Part shown: in pieces, positions 38,443 to 47,231 of the stretch
Layout: each line of letters opens with the position of its first letter
How positions within the stretch are numbered: position 1 is the stretch's first letter
From: NORP233 sp050186825
GTDB lineage: Bacteria; Planctomycetota; J058
NCBI GenBank assembly: GCA_050186825.1
Contig: JBFWYD010000004.1
Coordinates: 178,434 to 242,433, forward strand
Direction: 5' to 3'
DNA: 64,000 bases
Notes under the pieces: model-generated
The model's input: only the letters and a program-made list of their open reading frames with translations
Database searches by the model: none
Told to the model about the DNA's origin: nothing
Made by a program: the position numbers and the translations under genes

Positions 38443-38472
38443 ATCTTAGCACTGGGTTCCGAAAGGCTTCAA
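38443..38472 (-). promoter_or_regulatory. promoter of the M3-like gene
   Basis: Minus-strand TTGAAG (38467-38472), 18-bp spacer, TAAGAT (38443-38448). Confidence 0.55.
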
Positions 38473-38562
38473 GGAAGGTGTCCCGGGCGCCGCGCTATAA
38501 GCACTTTCGCGACAACCGCTTGCGCCGACCCATCCCGTCCTGGATCACGCGCCCGTGGGGGG

Positions 38563-38591
38563 TTGACCCGTTTTGGGCGACCTCCTACCAT
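38563..38591 (+). promoter_or_regulatory. sigma-70-type promoter of the small lipoprotein gene
   Basis: TTGACC (38563-38568), 17-bp spacer, TACCAT (38586-38591), about 100 nt before the ATG. Confidence 0.7.
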
Positions 38592-38692
38592 GAGCCGCCG
38601 TTGGAGCCCCAGCGCGCGGCTCCAACCCTTCGGCCGGGATGTGCTGAGCACTGCTCCAGCCGATGGACTCAAGGGGGAAAGACGGGCATCGC

Positions 38693-38875
38693 ATGAAGAC
38701 CAAGAAGCTCATCCACGTGGCGGCTCTGGCCCTGGCCCTGACGGCGAGCGGCTGCTTCAGCCTCTCGTGGGCGCACAACCGCCGCCACGTCCGCAAGTTC
38801 ATCGACGAGCTGGTGCAGCTGCACCAGGACATCGACAAGGTGATCTTCGGGCTCGACCGTAACCCGGCCGAGTAA
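38693..38875 (+). CDS. 60-residue lipoprotein
   Basis: Signal peptide LIHVAALALALTASGC with lipobox at Cys21, then a short helix-rich mature part: WAHNRRHVRKFIDELVQLHQ and DIDKVIFGLDRNPAE. Function unknown. The last five codons and the stop lie in the first units of a 13-bp tandem array, so array slippage could change the C-terminus. A strong promoter lies upstream. No clear ribosome site precedes ATG 38693. Confidence 0.8.
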   Translation: MKTKKLIHVAALALALTASGCFSLSWAHNRRHVRKFIDELVQLHQDIDKVIFGLDRNPAE

Positions 38876-38989
38876 CCCGGCCGAGTAACCCGGCCGAGTA
38901 ACCCGGCCGAGTAACCCGGCCGAGTAACCCGGCCGAGTAACCCGGCCGAGTAACCCGGCCGAGTAACCCGGCCGAGTAACCCGGCCGAG
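38860..38989. repeat. perfect 10 x 13-bp tandem array
   Basis: Ten identical units of TAACCCGGCCGAG fill exactly 130 bp. The TAA of unit 2 is the stop codon of the small lipoprotein. Each unit contains the palindrome CGGCCG. Complete identity implies recent slippage or active homogenisation. Confidence 0.97.
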
Positions 38990-39035
38990 TAGCCACGAGG
39001 AGTAGGTCGCGGCGAGCGGAACCCGTTCGCCTGCT

Positions 39036-39953
39036 CTACTCCAACCAGCGTGAGACCTCCAGGAGGTGGTCGAGGGTGTCCTGACCCTCGGCGACCTCCA
39101 GTCTACGTACCCGCGCCCCCTCCTCCTCGAGGTTGCGGATCCAGGTCAGCTGCCGCCGCGCGAAGCGCCGCGTGGCGCGCTGGATCCGCTCGATGAGTTG
39201 GGCCTCGGGCTCGGGTCGACCCGCGGCCAGCCACTCGAAGATCTGCCGGTAGCCGATGGCCTGGCCGGCCTCGGTGGAGACCCCGCGCGGGTCCGCGGCC
39301 AGGGCTTCGCACTCGGCCACCCAGCCCTCCAGGAACATACGCGCGACGCGGTCGTCGATCCGCCGGTCCATGTCCTCGCGCGCGCGGGTGACCACGACCA
39401 CCGCGCGCTCGAGGTCCTCGCGGACCGCCCCGAACTGCCCGTGGAAGCTGCTCAGCGGCCGGCCGGTCAATTCGTGGACCTCGAGCGCGCGCACGATGCG
39501 GCGCAGGTCGTTGGGATGCACCCAGGCCGCCGTCTCGGGGTCGACCTCCGCCAACCGCGGGTGCAGGTCCTCTCGCTCGGCCTGGGTCCGGAGCCGCTCC
39601 CGGAGCGCCGCGTCTCGCGGTGGGGCCTCGGCCAGGCCCTCGGTGGCGGCCTTGAGGTAGAGCATCGTCCCGCCCGAGAGCAGGAGGGGCCGTCCCTCGG
39701 CCCGCGCCGCCTCGAACACCTCGCAGAACCGCGAGGCGTCGAAGGACTCCCACGGCTCGACCAGGTCCAGCCCGCGCCAGGCCGCCCGCTCCGCCGGCGC
39801 GGGCTTGGCCGTGCCCACGTCCATCCGCCGGTAGACCTTCATGGAGTCGCAGGAGACGAGGAGCGCCCCCCGCTCGGCCGCGACGGCGCGCGCCAGGCGG
39901 GCCTTGCCCGAGCCCGTCGGGCCGACGATCGCGAGCACCCGTGTCCGCTCCAA
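39036..39953 (-). CDS. miaA: tRNA dimethylallyltransferase
   Basis: MiaA adds a dimethylallyl group to A37 of tRNAs reading U-starting codons, including tRNA-Ser(UGA) in this window. The 305 residues fit the family: P-loop VGPTGSGKARLA at the N-terminus, CDSMKVYRRMDVGTAKP, LLLSGGTMLYLKAATEGLA, and the C-terminal GYRQIFEWLA with RQLTWIRNL. TTG at 39953 is chosen because GGAGG lies 5 nt upstream; TTG 39998 would add 15 residues without a ribosome site. It converges on the tandem-array gene. Confidence 0.95.
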   Translation of the reverse strand: MERTRVLAIVGPTGSGKARLARAVAAERGALLVSCDSMKVYRRMDVGTAKPAPAERAAWRGLDLVEPWESFDASRFCEVFEAARAEGRPLLLSGGTMLYLKAATEGLAEAPPRDAALRERLRTQAEREDLHPRLAEVDPETAAWVHPNDLRRIVRALEVHELTGRPLSSFHGQFGAVREDLERAVVVVTRAREDMDRRIDDRVARMFLEGWVAECEALAADPRGVSTEAGQAIGYRQIFEWLAAGRPEPEAQLIERIQRATRRFARRQLTWIRNLEEEGARVRRLEVAEGQDTLDHLLEVSRWLE

Positions 39954-40015
39954 GCGCGCCTCCAGAATTCGCCGCGGTCGGGGGGAGTCTAAAGCCAAGC
40001 CGCCGGGGATTTGGA

Positions 40016-40044
40016 TTGACGACCAGGTGACCTAATGCTAGCTT
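40016..40044 (+). promoter_or_regulatory. promoter of the zinc-ribbon/FHA operon
   Basis: TTGACG (40016-40021), 17-bp spacer, TAGCTT (40039-40044). An in-frame ATG at 40035 lies before the expected transcription start and so is unlikely to be used. Confidence 0.6.
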
Positions 40045-40154
40045 TCCCGCCCTCTAACCGGCCCCCCTGCAACACCTTAGAGCCCTCGAGCGGCGCCGCG
40101 CGGCGCCGGCTGGGCCCAGGCGGGGGGAGCCCCGGCGAAAGGACGGCGTCACGC

Positions 40155-41252
40155 GTGACGACCCGCGGGCGCGAGCGGATCGACCCTCGCCCGAAGCTCG
40201 TCGGTGACTCGCGGAGCGCCCCTCGCGGCGCCCTCCTCCTCTCGCCCCTCGCGCTGCTCCTGTCCCTGCTGGCTTTCTCTTTGGCCATGCTGGCCGCCCC
40301 CGCGCGGGCCGACGCGGACCCGCCGTCGGTGGTCATCGTCCAGGACAGCAACGGCTTCCCCGGCGGCGAGAAGGCCACGGCCCTCGCCCCGCAGAAGGTG
40401 CACATCACCGGGCCGAACCTGGCCGTCCTCGACCCCGTGCACGGCTACGGCCTCTACGTGGACCTCAAGAAGCGCGAGGTCTTCGAGGTCGACGTCCACT
40501 CCAAGGAGTACGTGCGCCGGGAGTTCGACTACTACAAGAAGTACCGCGACCAGCGGAACAAGGCGCTCGCCGACCAGCGCGACGAGTTCGCGCGCGCGCT
40601 CAAGCGCCTCGACGACCCGCAGAAGATCCGCGAGCTCAAGAACGAGTACCGCAAGATCGGCGGCGACCCCGAGAACCCCGGGAACATCACGGCCCGCCTG
40701 AACCACTTCCCCGGCGACGCCAAGCAGGTGAGCGTGCTCGTCGACCGGGCCGAGAAGACGGTCAAGGTCGAGCACTACATCATCCGCGAGAACCAGGGCC
40801 CCGCGATCTTCGACCTCTGGATCACACGCGACGTCGAGGTCCCGGTCGACCTGTTCCGCTTCTACCGCGAGCTGGGCACCTTCAGCGCACCCGTGACCGA
40901 GAAGCTGCTCGAGCTCAAGGGCACGATCATCCAGTGCGAGGCCACCCTCGACACCGGCACCTTCAACCGGACCTTCAAGACGCGCGTCACCGAGATCCGC
41001 CACGAGAAGCCGTCCCCGGCGCCCGTGTTCGTGCCGGTGCCGCCGTGGAAGGAGCACAAGGAGGACGGTCCGACCACGGCCCCCGCCGTGGTGATCCACT
41101 GCGCGACCTGCGGCAAGGTGATCGACGCCAAGAACCCGCTCACCTTCCGCGAGCCCTGGGGCCAGCGGCGGACCTTCCCGGTGTGCAGCGCGGAGTGCCG
41201 CCGCGAGCTGGTCAAGAAGCTCGTGGCCGAGAAGAAGGCGAAGGGCGAGTAG
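40155..41252 (+). CDS. exported protein with C-terminal Cys4 zinc-ribbon (TRASH-like)
   Basis: About 365 residues. A hydrophobic signal (SPLALLLSLLAFSLAMLAAP, then ARADA) follows a basic N-terminus. The central part is charged and helical (about 120-180) with unknown fold. The C-terminus has CATCGK and VCSAEC about 30 residues apart, the Cys4 arrangement of TRASH-like metal-binding knuckles. Metal binding or sensing is possible. GTG 40155 is the only plausible start downstream of the promoter. The next gene begins directly after the TAG stop. Confidence 0.7.
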   Translation: MTTRGRERIDPRPKLVGDSRSAPRGALLLSPLALLLSLLAFSLAMLAAPARADADPPSVVIVQDSNGFPGGEKATALAPQKVHITGPNLAVLDPVHGYGLYVDLKKREVFEVDVHSKEYVRREFDYYKKYRDQRNKALADQRDEFARALKRLDDPQKIRELKNEYRKIGGDPENPGNITARLNHFPGDAKQVSVLVDRAEKTVKVEHYIIRENQGPAIFDLWITRDVEVPVDLFRFYRELGTFSAPVTEKLLELKGTIIQCEATLDTGTFNRTFKTRVTEIRHEKPSPAPVFVPVPPWKEHKEDGPTTAPAVVIHCATCGKVIDAKNPLTFREPWGQRRTFPVCSAECRRELVKKLVAEKKAKGE

Positions 41253-42995
41253 GTGGCGAAGCTCGAGATCCTCAGCGGCAAGGGCGCCGGCACCGTGGTG
41301 GAGCTCGAGCAGTACAGCGGGAAGATCACGCTGGGCAACCGCCGCACGGCGACGATCCAGGTGCGCGACCCCTGGATCTCCTTCGTGCACGCCGAGCTCG
41401 AGGAGGGCGGCGGCGGCTGGACGATCGTCGACAAGCGCTCCAAGGCGGGGACCTTCGTCAACGGCGAGAAGGTGGGCGTTCGCTCCCAGTCGCTGAACGA
41501 CGGGGACACGATCGCGCTCGGCAAGACCGAGATCCTGTTCAGCGCCGATGGCGCGGCGAAGCCCGCCAAGGGCGGCAAGGCCAAGGCGGCGAGCGGAGCT
41601 CCCGCCGCCGCCGCGCCGGCGGCGCCCAGCAAGCCGGCCGGGATCGGGGGCATGGACCCGCTGCCCGCAGGGCCCTTCACCCCGGTCGCAGCGCCCGCGG
41701 CGGGCGACGCCCCGCAGCTCGCGGCCGACCTCCAGCGCGCGCGCGCCGAGGCCGACGGCCTGCGCCAGGCGCTGGTCGCGCGCGAGCGGGCCCTGGCCGA
41801 GGCCCAGTCGCGCCTGGCCGCGACCGAGGGCGCCGATCCCGAGGCGCTGCGCGTGGCGGAGCACCGCGCCCAGGCGGCTGAGGCCCTGGCCCAGCAGGCC
41901 ACGGCCGCGCTCGAGGACACCAAGGCCAAGGCCCGGATCCGGCTCGAGGAGCTCCAGCGGCTGAACCAGGCCCTCGAGGCGCGGGTCGCGGGGGGCGGCG
42001 GGGCGGACGCGGTCCAGCTCGAGCGCCAGCTCGCGGCGGGGCGCGAGGAGCTGCGCCGGCTCCAGGACGAGGCGCGCCGGCGCTTCGAGCAGCTCCAACA
42101 GGAGAAGGCCGCGCTCGAGGCCCAGCTCGCGGGGGGCGGCGGGGCGGATCCGGCCGAGCTCGCAGAGGCGCGCGCCCAGGTCGCCGCGGCCGAGGAGCGG
42201 GCCGCGCAGGCCGAGGGCAAGCTCGATGCCCTCGAGGACGAGGTGGGCACGGTCCAGAGCCAGAAGCGCGAGCTCGACCTCGAGCTCGAGGACCTGCGCC
42301 AGCAGCTCGCCTCGGCGTCCAAGGCCCAGGCGCACGGCGGCGAGGAGGTGGCGGCCCTCGAGAAGGCGATCGCCGACCTCAACGAGGACCTGGCCGCCGC
42401 GCGGGCCGAGCGGCGCGAGGCGCTCCAGGCGCTCCAGGACAAGGACACGGCCCTGGCCGACCTGCGCGGCAAGGCGACCACCGGGCGGATCGACCCTGCC
42501 CAGATCAGCGGGCTGCGCCGGCAGCTGAGCGAGCTCGAGGACAAGCTCGGGCAGCGCGAGAAGGAGCTCGAGCAGGCGCGCAACGAGGCCGAGGTGGCCA
42601 AGACCGCGCTCGAGGCGGCGGGCCTCGAGACGGCGGGCGGCGGCGGCGGCGCGAGCGAGGCGGAGCTCCAGCAGCTGCGCCAGCAGCTCGCCACGGCCGA
42701 GGCGGCGCGCCAGGCAGCCGAGCAGCGGGCGAGCGCGGCCGAGGCGGCGGCGGCGACCGCGGCGGCGGCGGCGGCCACGGCGGCGGCGGCCGCGAGCGCG
42801 GCGCCCGCTGCCGAGGCGGGCGGCGGGGCCGACGCGGAGCAGCTCGCGGCGCTCCAGGCGCGGGTCGGCGAGCTCGAGGGCGAGAACGCGGCGCTGCTGC
42901 GCGACCTCGAGGAGATCAACGAGGACATGCTCGCCCAGGAAGAGGAATACCAGGAGCGGATCCAGGAGCTCGAGGCGCGGCTCGGGGAGGCCTGA
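41253..42995 (+). CDS. FHA-domain protein with long coiled coil
   Basis: A 580-residue protein. Residues 1-98 form an FHA domain (LEILSGKGAGTVVEL, ITLGNRRTATIQVRDPWISF, then VHAELEE and AGTFVNGEKV), which binds phosphothreonine. An Ala/Pro linker follows, then about 430 residues of predicted coiled coil rich in Ala, Glu and Arg, interrupted by GGGGAD-type turns. It may link the window's Ser/Thr kinases to a structural complex. GTG 41253 immediately follows the upstream TAG, so the two genes are coupled. Confidence 0.82.
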   Translation: MAKLEILSGKGAGTVVELEQYSGKITLGNRRTATIQVRDPWISFVHAELEEGGGGWTIVDKRSKAGTFVNGEKVGVRSQSLNDGDTIALGKTEILFSADGAAKPAKGGKAKAASGAPAAAAPAAPSKPAGIGGMDPLPAGPFTPVAAPAAGDAPQLAADLQRARAEADGLRQALVARERALAEAQSRLAATEGADPEALRVAEHRAQAAEALAQQATAALEDTKAKARIRLEELQRLNQALEARVAGGGGADAVQLERQLAAGREELRRLQDEARRRFEQLQQEKAALEAQLAGGGGADPAELAEARAQVAAAEERAAQAEGKLDALEDEVGTVQSQKRELDLELEDLRQQLASASKAQAHGGEEVAALEKAIADLNEDLAAARAERREALQALQDKDTALADLRGKATTGRIDPAQISGLRRQLSELEDKLGQREKELEQARNEAEVAKTALEAAGLETAGGGGGASEAELQQLRQQLATAEAARQAAEQRASAAEAAAATAAAAAATAAAAASAAPAAEAGGGADAEQLAALQARVGELEGENAALLRDLEEINEDMLAQEEEYQERIQELEARLGEA

Positions 42996-43143
42996 GGGCC
43001 TGCACGAGGGCGCGCGCGATGCTCGGGGCTCCGCTCCGACCAGTGCGGGGAAGAAACGTTGGCCCGCCCGCTCCGGCGGCCGGGCCGGAAGGAAGCCGGT
43101 CGCCGAGTGAAGGCGGCGGTCGGAGAAGGAAGAAGGAAACAAA

Positions 43144-43845
43144 GTGGCCTATCGCTACACCGCCTGCGGGACCCTCGAGATCTCCGCCAGGCACGTCGAG
43201 ACCGTCTGTCGGATCCTCGAGCGCAAGGGGATCGGCTTCTCCCGCGAGGGGAACCAGCTCACGATCAAGCACGAGGAGCGGACCCCGAGCACGACCCACA
43301 CCCGGGTCGAGGCCCCCTTCGAGGAGATCGCGCCCTACATCGAGCAGCCGCAGTCCCTCCAGGTCACGAGCGAGCTGCTCGGCGACAACGAGGTCGGCTT
43401 CGTGAACGGCCGCATCAAGACCGACACCCGCGAGAAGGTGTGGGCCAAGGACGGCGAGGCGCCCACGCCCGACCGCCTGGTGCAGGCGCTCAAGGACCGC
43501 GGGATCGCCGCGCAGATCACCAAGGTCAAGGGCAGCCGCAAGAGCGGGCGCCGCTCTCGCATGTTCGAGATCGCGCCCGGCTCCGGCGGCCCCGCCTGCC
43601 AGGTCACGATCAAGCGCCGCTTCTGGGACAGCTACGACCTGCTCTCGGTCCCCGACGTCTACCAGCCGCTGTGCCGGAAGTACCACATCAGCCCCGACAA
43701 GCTGCGCGAGGACCTGCACGCGGCGAAGTTCGGGGTCGAGGTGCGGAACCCGGCCCTGGGCGGGCCGAGCAGCGAGATGCTCTTCGACAACCTGCTCGAG
43801 ATCATCGAGGAGCAGACCGAGGGGATCCGGACGGAGCTCGGCTAG
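43144..43845 (+). CDS. hypothetical protein of unknown family
   Basis: A 233-residue soluble protein, start GTG with AAGGAA upstream. It opens YRYTACGTLEISARHVETVC, has a basic loop (KVKGSRKSGRRSRMFEIA) and a helical end (EMLFDNLLEIIEEQTEGIR). It has normal coding bias but no recognised domain. It follows the FHA gene by 148 bp and ends before a strong terminator. Confidence 0.7.
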   Translation: MAYRYTACGTLEISARHVETVCRILERKGIGFSREGNQLTIKHEERTPSTTHTRVEAPFEEIAPYIEQPQSLQVTSELLGDNEVGFVNGRIKTDTREKVWAKDGEAPTPDRLVQALKDRGIAAQITKVKGSRKSGRRSRMFEIAPGSGGPACQVTIKRRFWDSYDLLSVPDVYQPLCRKYHISPDKLREDLHAAKFGVEVRNPALGGPSSEMLFDNLLEIIEEQTEGIRTELG

Positions 43846-43895
43846 GCCCGGAGGGCGCCGCGCGGCCTCCGGAGCCTGCGCGAAGAACCACACGC

Positions 43896-43922
43896 AAACG
43901 AGCCCGCTCAGCGGGCTCGTTT
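43896..43922. terminator. bidirectional terminator
   Basis: Perfect 12-bp stem AAACGAGCCCGC / GCGGGCTCGTTT with a 3-nt loop. It ends in TTT on the + strand and, by symmetry, TTT on the minus strand. It separates convergent genes. Confidence 0.85.
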
Positions 43923-43962
43923 CGCTGGTTCGGGCGCCTGGGGGCGCGCGACGAGCGGCTCG

Positions 43963-44406
43963 CTACTCGTCGGAGCTCTCCTCCTCGGCCTTCTTCTCCT
44001 CGCCGGCCTTGTCGGTCTTCTTGACCGAGGGCGGGAGCTCACCCTCGGGGAGGGGGCGAGGGACGGGCTTGCGGCCGAGGACCTTGTCCGCGCCCATGTC
44101 CGCGCCCATGTTGCGGATCAGCGGGCGGAGCGTGTCGTCGAGGTCCCACTCGTGGCGGTTCCAGGGGTTCTTGGGGATGTCCCCCATCACCCGGCCGACC
44201 TCCTTGCGCGTGACGAGGAAGTTGGTGTCCTCGCGCTCGATCTCGACCGGGATGGCCATCCGCTTGGCCTCCTCCTCGGCGGTCTCGAGGGGGGTCGGGT
44301 TCGGGCGGGGCTGGTAGCCGGGCCGGAAGGGCTCCTCGCAGCCGAGGCAGCCGACGAACAGGAGCGGGAGCAGGACGAGCGCCGAGCGAAGGACGCGGGC
44401 GGCCAC
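43963..44406 (-). CDS. hypothetical lipoprotein
   Basis: A 147-residue protein with signal peptide (SALVLLPLLFVGCLGC; either Cys could be lipidated). The mature part is charged (IPVEIEREDTNFLVTRKEVG, then PKNPWNRHEWDLDDTLRPLI) and ends in a Lys/Glu tail. GTG 44406 follows AGGAGGTGG. No family recognised. Confidence 0.7.
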   Translation of the reverse strand: MAARVLRSALVLLPLLFVGCLGCEEPFRPGYQPRPNPTPLETAEEEAKRMAIPVEIEREDTNFLVTRKEVGRVMGDIPKNPWNRHEWDLDDTLRPLIRNMGADMGADKVLGRKPVPRPLPEGELPPSVKKTDKAGEEKKAEEESSDE

Positions 44407-44458
44407 GGGCCACCTCCTGACGAGGGTCGCGCGAAGGGCCGGATCCTACCGGATGAGG

Positions 44459-44660
44459 GCCTGACAGCGCCAACCGCTTGGTCGGGAGCCAGAAACACGG
44501 AATAGGAACAGCAATAGCAACCGGGAATGGGCCCAGGCCATTCCTGTTCCCGGTTGCTGTTGCTGTTCCTATTCCTCCCGAGGCAAGTGCCACGGGCGCG
44601 AGGTCGGCTGCACGGAGGGCTTCGCTCTCAGATCAAACGGGTAGCGCTGTGAGAACCCAA
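44459..44660. repeat. family B long inverted repeat, copy 3 (best conserved)
   Basis: Left arm 44499-44527 and right arm 44547-44575 are complementary over 29 nt with one mismatch, around a 19-nt centre. It is preceded by GTCGGGAGCCAGAAACAC and followed by GAGGCAAGTGCCACGGGC and GGCTGCACGGAGGGCTTCGC, as in copy 1. It lies in the 356-bp gap between a minus-strand lipoprotein and the E1-beta gene; no gene is seen in the gap. Confidence 0.9.
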
Positions 44661-44762
44661 CGCCCAGGCGCGGGTCGCCCGGGGCACTGGTTCCCGGGGA
44701 CTGGCCAGCAGCGGCCTGCTGTGTTCAGATTCGCGCCCCGACCCGACCGCCCGGAGGACGTC

Positions 44763-45743
44763 ATGGCGACCCTGACCCTGATCCAGGCCATCACCTCGGC
44801 GCTGCGCGACGAGATGCGCCGCAACCCCGACGTGCTGGTCCTGGGCGAGGACGTCGGCCGCAACGGCGGCGTGTTCCGCGCCACCGACGGGCTCCAGGCC
44901 GAGTTCGGCGAGGACCGGGTCATGGACACCCCGCTCTGCGAGAGCGGGATCATCGGCGCCGCGATCGGGATGGCCCTCTACGGGATGCGGCCGGTCCCCG
45001 AGATCCAGTTCCTGGACTTCATCTACCCGGCCTTCGACCAGATCGTCTCGGAGCTGGCGAAGATGCGCTACCGCTCGGGCGGCGAGTACGCGGCGCCCGT
45101 GGTGATCCGCACCCCCTACGGCGGCGGGATCAAGGGCGGCCACTACCACAGCCAGTCCACCGAGGCCTACTTCACCCACACCGCGGGGCTGAAGGTGGTG
45201 ATCCCCTCGAACCCCTACGACGCCAAGGGCCTGCTGCTCACCTGCCTGCGCCAGGACGACCCGGTGCTGTTCCTCGAGCCCAAGGCCCTCTACCGCAAGG
45301 CCAAGGGCGAGGTCCCCGACGACGACTACACCGTCCCGCTCGGGCAGGCCGTGGTGCGCCGCGCCGGCACCGACATGACCCTGATCGCCTGGGGCGCCAT
45401 GGTCCCGGTCACCCTCGAGGCGGCCAAGCGGGCCGAGGACGACGGGATCAGCTGCGAGGTCCTCGACCTGCGCACGCTGGTGCCCCTCGACGAGGCGGCC
45501 GTGCTCGAGAGCGTCAAGAAGACCGGGCGCATGATCGTGGTCCACGAGGCGCAGCGCACCTCGGGCTTCGGCGGCGAGCTGGCCGCGATCGTGGCCGAGA
45601 AGGCGCTCGAGTACCTCGAGGCCCCGATCCAGCGCGTGACGGGCTTCGACACGCCCTTCCCCTACACGCTCGAGGACGTCTACATGCCCGACCCGGACCG
45701 GGTGCTGCGGGCGATCCTCGCGACGCATCGCTACGAGAGCTGA
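44763..45743 (+). CDS. pdhB: 2-oxoacid dehydrogenase E1 component, beta subunit
   Basis: A 326-residue transketolase-like protein of the PDH/BCKDH E1-beta family: LTLIQAITSALRDEMRRNPD, VLGEDVGRNGGVFRATDGL, MDTPLCESGIIGAAIGMAL, PEIQFLDFIYPAFDQIVSEL and the C-terminal VTGFDTPFPYTLEDVYMPD. With E1-alpha it binds thiamine diphosphate and decarboxylates pyruvate or a branched 2-oxoacid. ATG 44763 is preceded by GGAGGACGTC. No E1-alpha or E2 gene is adjacent, so the substrate cannot be told; bkdB is an alternative name. Confidence 0.9.
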   Translation: MATLTLIQAITSALRDEMRRNPDVLVLGEDVGRNGGVFRATDGLQAEFGEDRVMDTPLCESGIIGAAIGMALYGMRPVPEIQFLDFIYPAFDQIVSELAKMRYRSGGEYAAPVVIRTPYGGGIKGGHYHSQSTEAYFTHTAGLKVVIPSNPYDAKGLLLTCLRQDDPVLFLEPKALYRKAKGEVPDDDYTVPLGQAVVRRAGTDMTLIAWGAMVPVTLEAAKRAEDDGISCEVLDLRTLVPLDEAAVLESVKKTGRMIVVHEAQRTSGFGGELAAIVAEKALEYLEAPIQRVTGFDTPFPYTLEDVYMPDPDRVLRAILATHRYES

Positions 45744-45820
45744 GCCCGCGTCGCGGCTGGGCTCGACGCCTCGCCGCGCCGCGCGAGCCTGGTCGCAGTA
45801 GCTAGCTCAAGGAGACACGG

Positions 45821-47230
45821 ATGGAGCGCTTCGACGCGGTGGTGATCGGCAGCGGGCCGGGCGGCTACGTGTGCGCGATCCGCCTCGGCCAGCTGGGCAA
45901 GAAGACCGCGCTGATCGAGCGCGGCGACCTGGGCGGGGTGTGCCTCAACTGGGGCTGCATCCCGAGCAAGGCCGTGATCCACGCCGCCGAGCTGCGCGAG
46001 GAGATGCAGCACGCCGCCGACTTCGGGATCGGCAGCGGCGGCGAGGTGCCGATCGACCTGCCCAAGCTGCGCGCCTGGAAGCAGGGGATCATCAAGAAGC
46101 TCCACCAGGGGATCTCGGGCCTGCTCAAGGGCGCCGGCGTGACCCTGATCAAGGGCACGGCCACCCTGACCTCGCCGCGCGGGATCTCGGTCGCGCTCAA
46201 CGAGGGCGGGACCCAGGCGCTCGAGGCCGACGCGATCGTGCTCGCCACGGGGGCGCGCCCCTTCGAGCTGCCCTTCCTGCCGCGCAGCCACCCGCGGGTG
46301 TGGACCAGCGAGGAGGTCCTCCAGCTCGAGGAGATCCCCCGTCGGCTCGCGATCGTGGGCGGCGGCGTGATCGGCTTCGAGTTCGCCTGCAGCTTCGCCA
46401 AGCTCGGGAGCGAGGTCACGATCGTCGAGCTGCTGCCGAAGCTCATGGGCGGCATGGACGACGAGCTGCTCCGCCCGGTGCTCAAGAAGCTCCAGAAGGC
46501 CGGGGCCAAGGTCCTGACCGAGGCCAAGGCCAAGGGCCTCGAGGACGGCCCCAACGGGGCCAAGCTCCTGGTCGAGACCAAGCAGGGCGAGGTCGCGGTC
46601 GAGTGCGACCGCGTCCTGGTGGCGATCGGCTTCCGCCCCAACAGCGAGAACCTGGGCCTCGAGGCGGCGGGGGTGAAGGTCGAGCGCGGCTTCGTGCCGG
46701 TCGACCCGCAGTGCCGCACCAACGTGCCCTCCATCTACGCGATCGGCGACCTGACCGGCGCGCCCTTCCTGGCGCACCGCGCCTCGAAGCAGGGCGTGGT
46801 GGCCGCCGAGGTGATCGGCGGGCTCCCGTCCATGTGCGACTTCGTGGCCATGCCCGCGGGCACCTTCTGCGACCCCGAGGTCGCCACGGTGGGCATGAGC
46901 GAGGAGGAGGCGCAGGCGGCCGGGCACGACGTCTCGGTCGGACGCTTCCCCTTCGCCGCGCTCGGCCGCTCGCTCGCCCAGAACCGGCCCGAGGGCATGG
47001 TCAAGGTGATCGGCGACAAGCAGAGCGGGCTCTTGCTCGGGGTGGGGATCAGCGGGCCGCGCGCCAACGACATGATCGCGGAGGCGGCCCTGGCGATCGA
47101 GATGGGCGCCCAGGTCGAGGACCTGGCGCTCACGGTGCACACGCACCCGACCTTCGCCGAGGCGCTGATGGAGGCGGCCGAGGACTTCCTCGGCCACGCC
47201 ATCCACGTCTCGCGCAAGAAGCGAGGCTAG
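45821..47230 (+). CDS. lpdA: dihydrolipoyl dehydrogenase (E3)
   Basis: A 469-residue flavoprotein disulfide reductase. FAD-binding VVIGSGPGGYVCAIRLGQLG, redox disulfide GGVCLNWGCIPSK, NAD-binding LAIVGGGVIGFEFACSFAKL, the second FAD motif IYAIGDLTGAPFLAHRASKQ, and the catalytic His in VHTHPTFAEALMEAAEDF. It reoxidises dihydrolipoamide of 2-oxoacid dehydrogenases, consistent with the E1-beta gene 77 bp upstream. A GGAG box precedes the ATG. A family A palindrome begins right after the stop. Confidence 0.96.
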   Translation: MERFDAVVIGSGPGGYVCAIRLGQLGKKTALIERGDLGGVCLNWGCIPSKAVIHAAELREEMQHAADFGIGSGGEVPIDLPKLRAWKQGIIKKLHQGISGLLKGAGVTLIKGTATLTSPRGISVALNEGGTQALEADAIVLATGARPFELPFLPRSHPRVWTSEEVLQLEEIPRRLAIVGGGVIGFEFACSFAKLGSEVTIVELLPKLMGGMDDELLRPVLKKLQKAGAKVLTEAKAKGLEDGPNGAKLLVETKQGEVAVECDRVLVAIGFRPNSENLGLEAAGVKVERGFVPVDPQCRTNVPSIYAIGDLTGAPFLAHRASKQGVVAAEVIGGLPSMCDFVAMPAGTFCDPEVATVGMSEEEAQAAGHDVSVGRFPFAALGRSLAQNRPEGMVKVIGDKQSGLLLGVGISGPRANDMIAEAALAIEMGAQVEDLALTVHTHPTFAEALMEAAEDFLGHAIHVSRKKRG

Positions 47231-47231
47231 C

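Noticed and set aside
38860..38989. CRISPR array
   Set aside because: Units are 13 bp and contiguous with no spacers; no cas genes are present.
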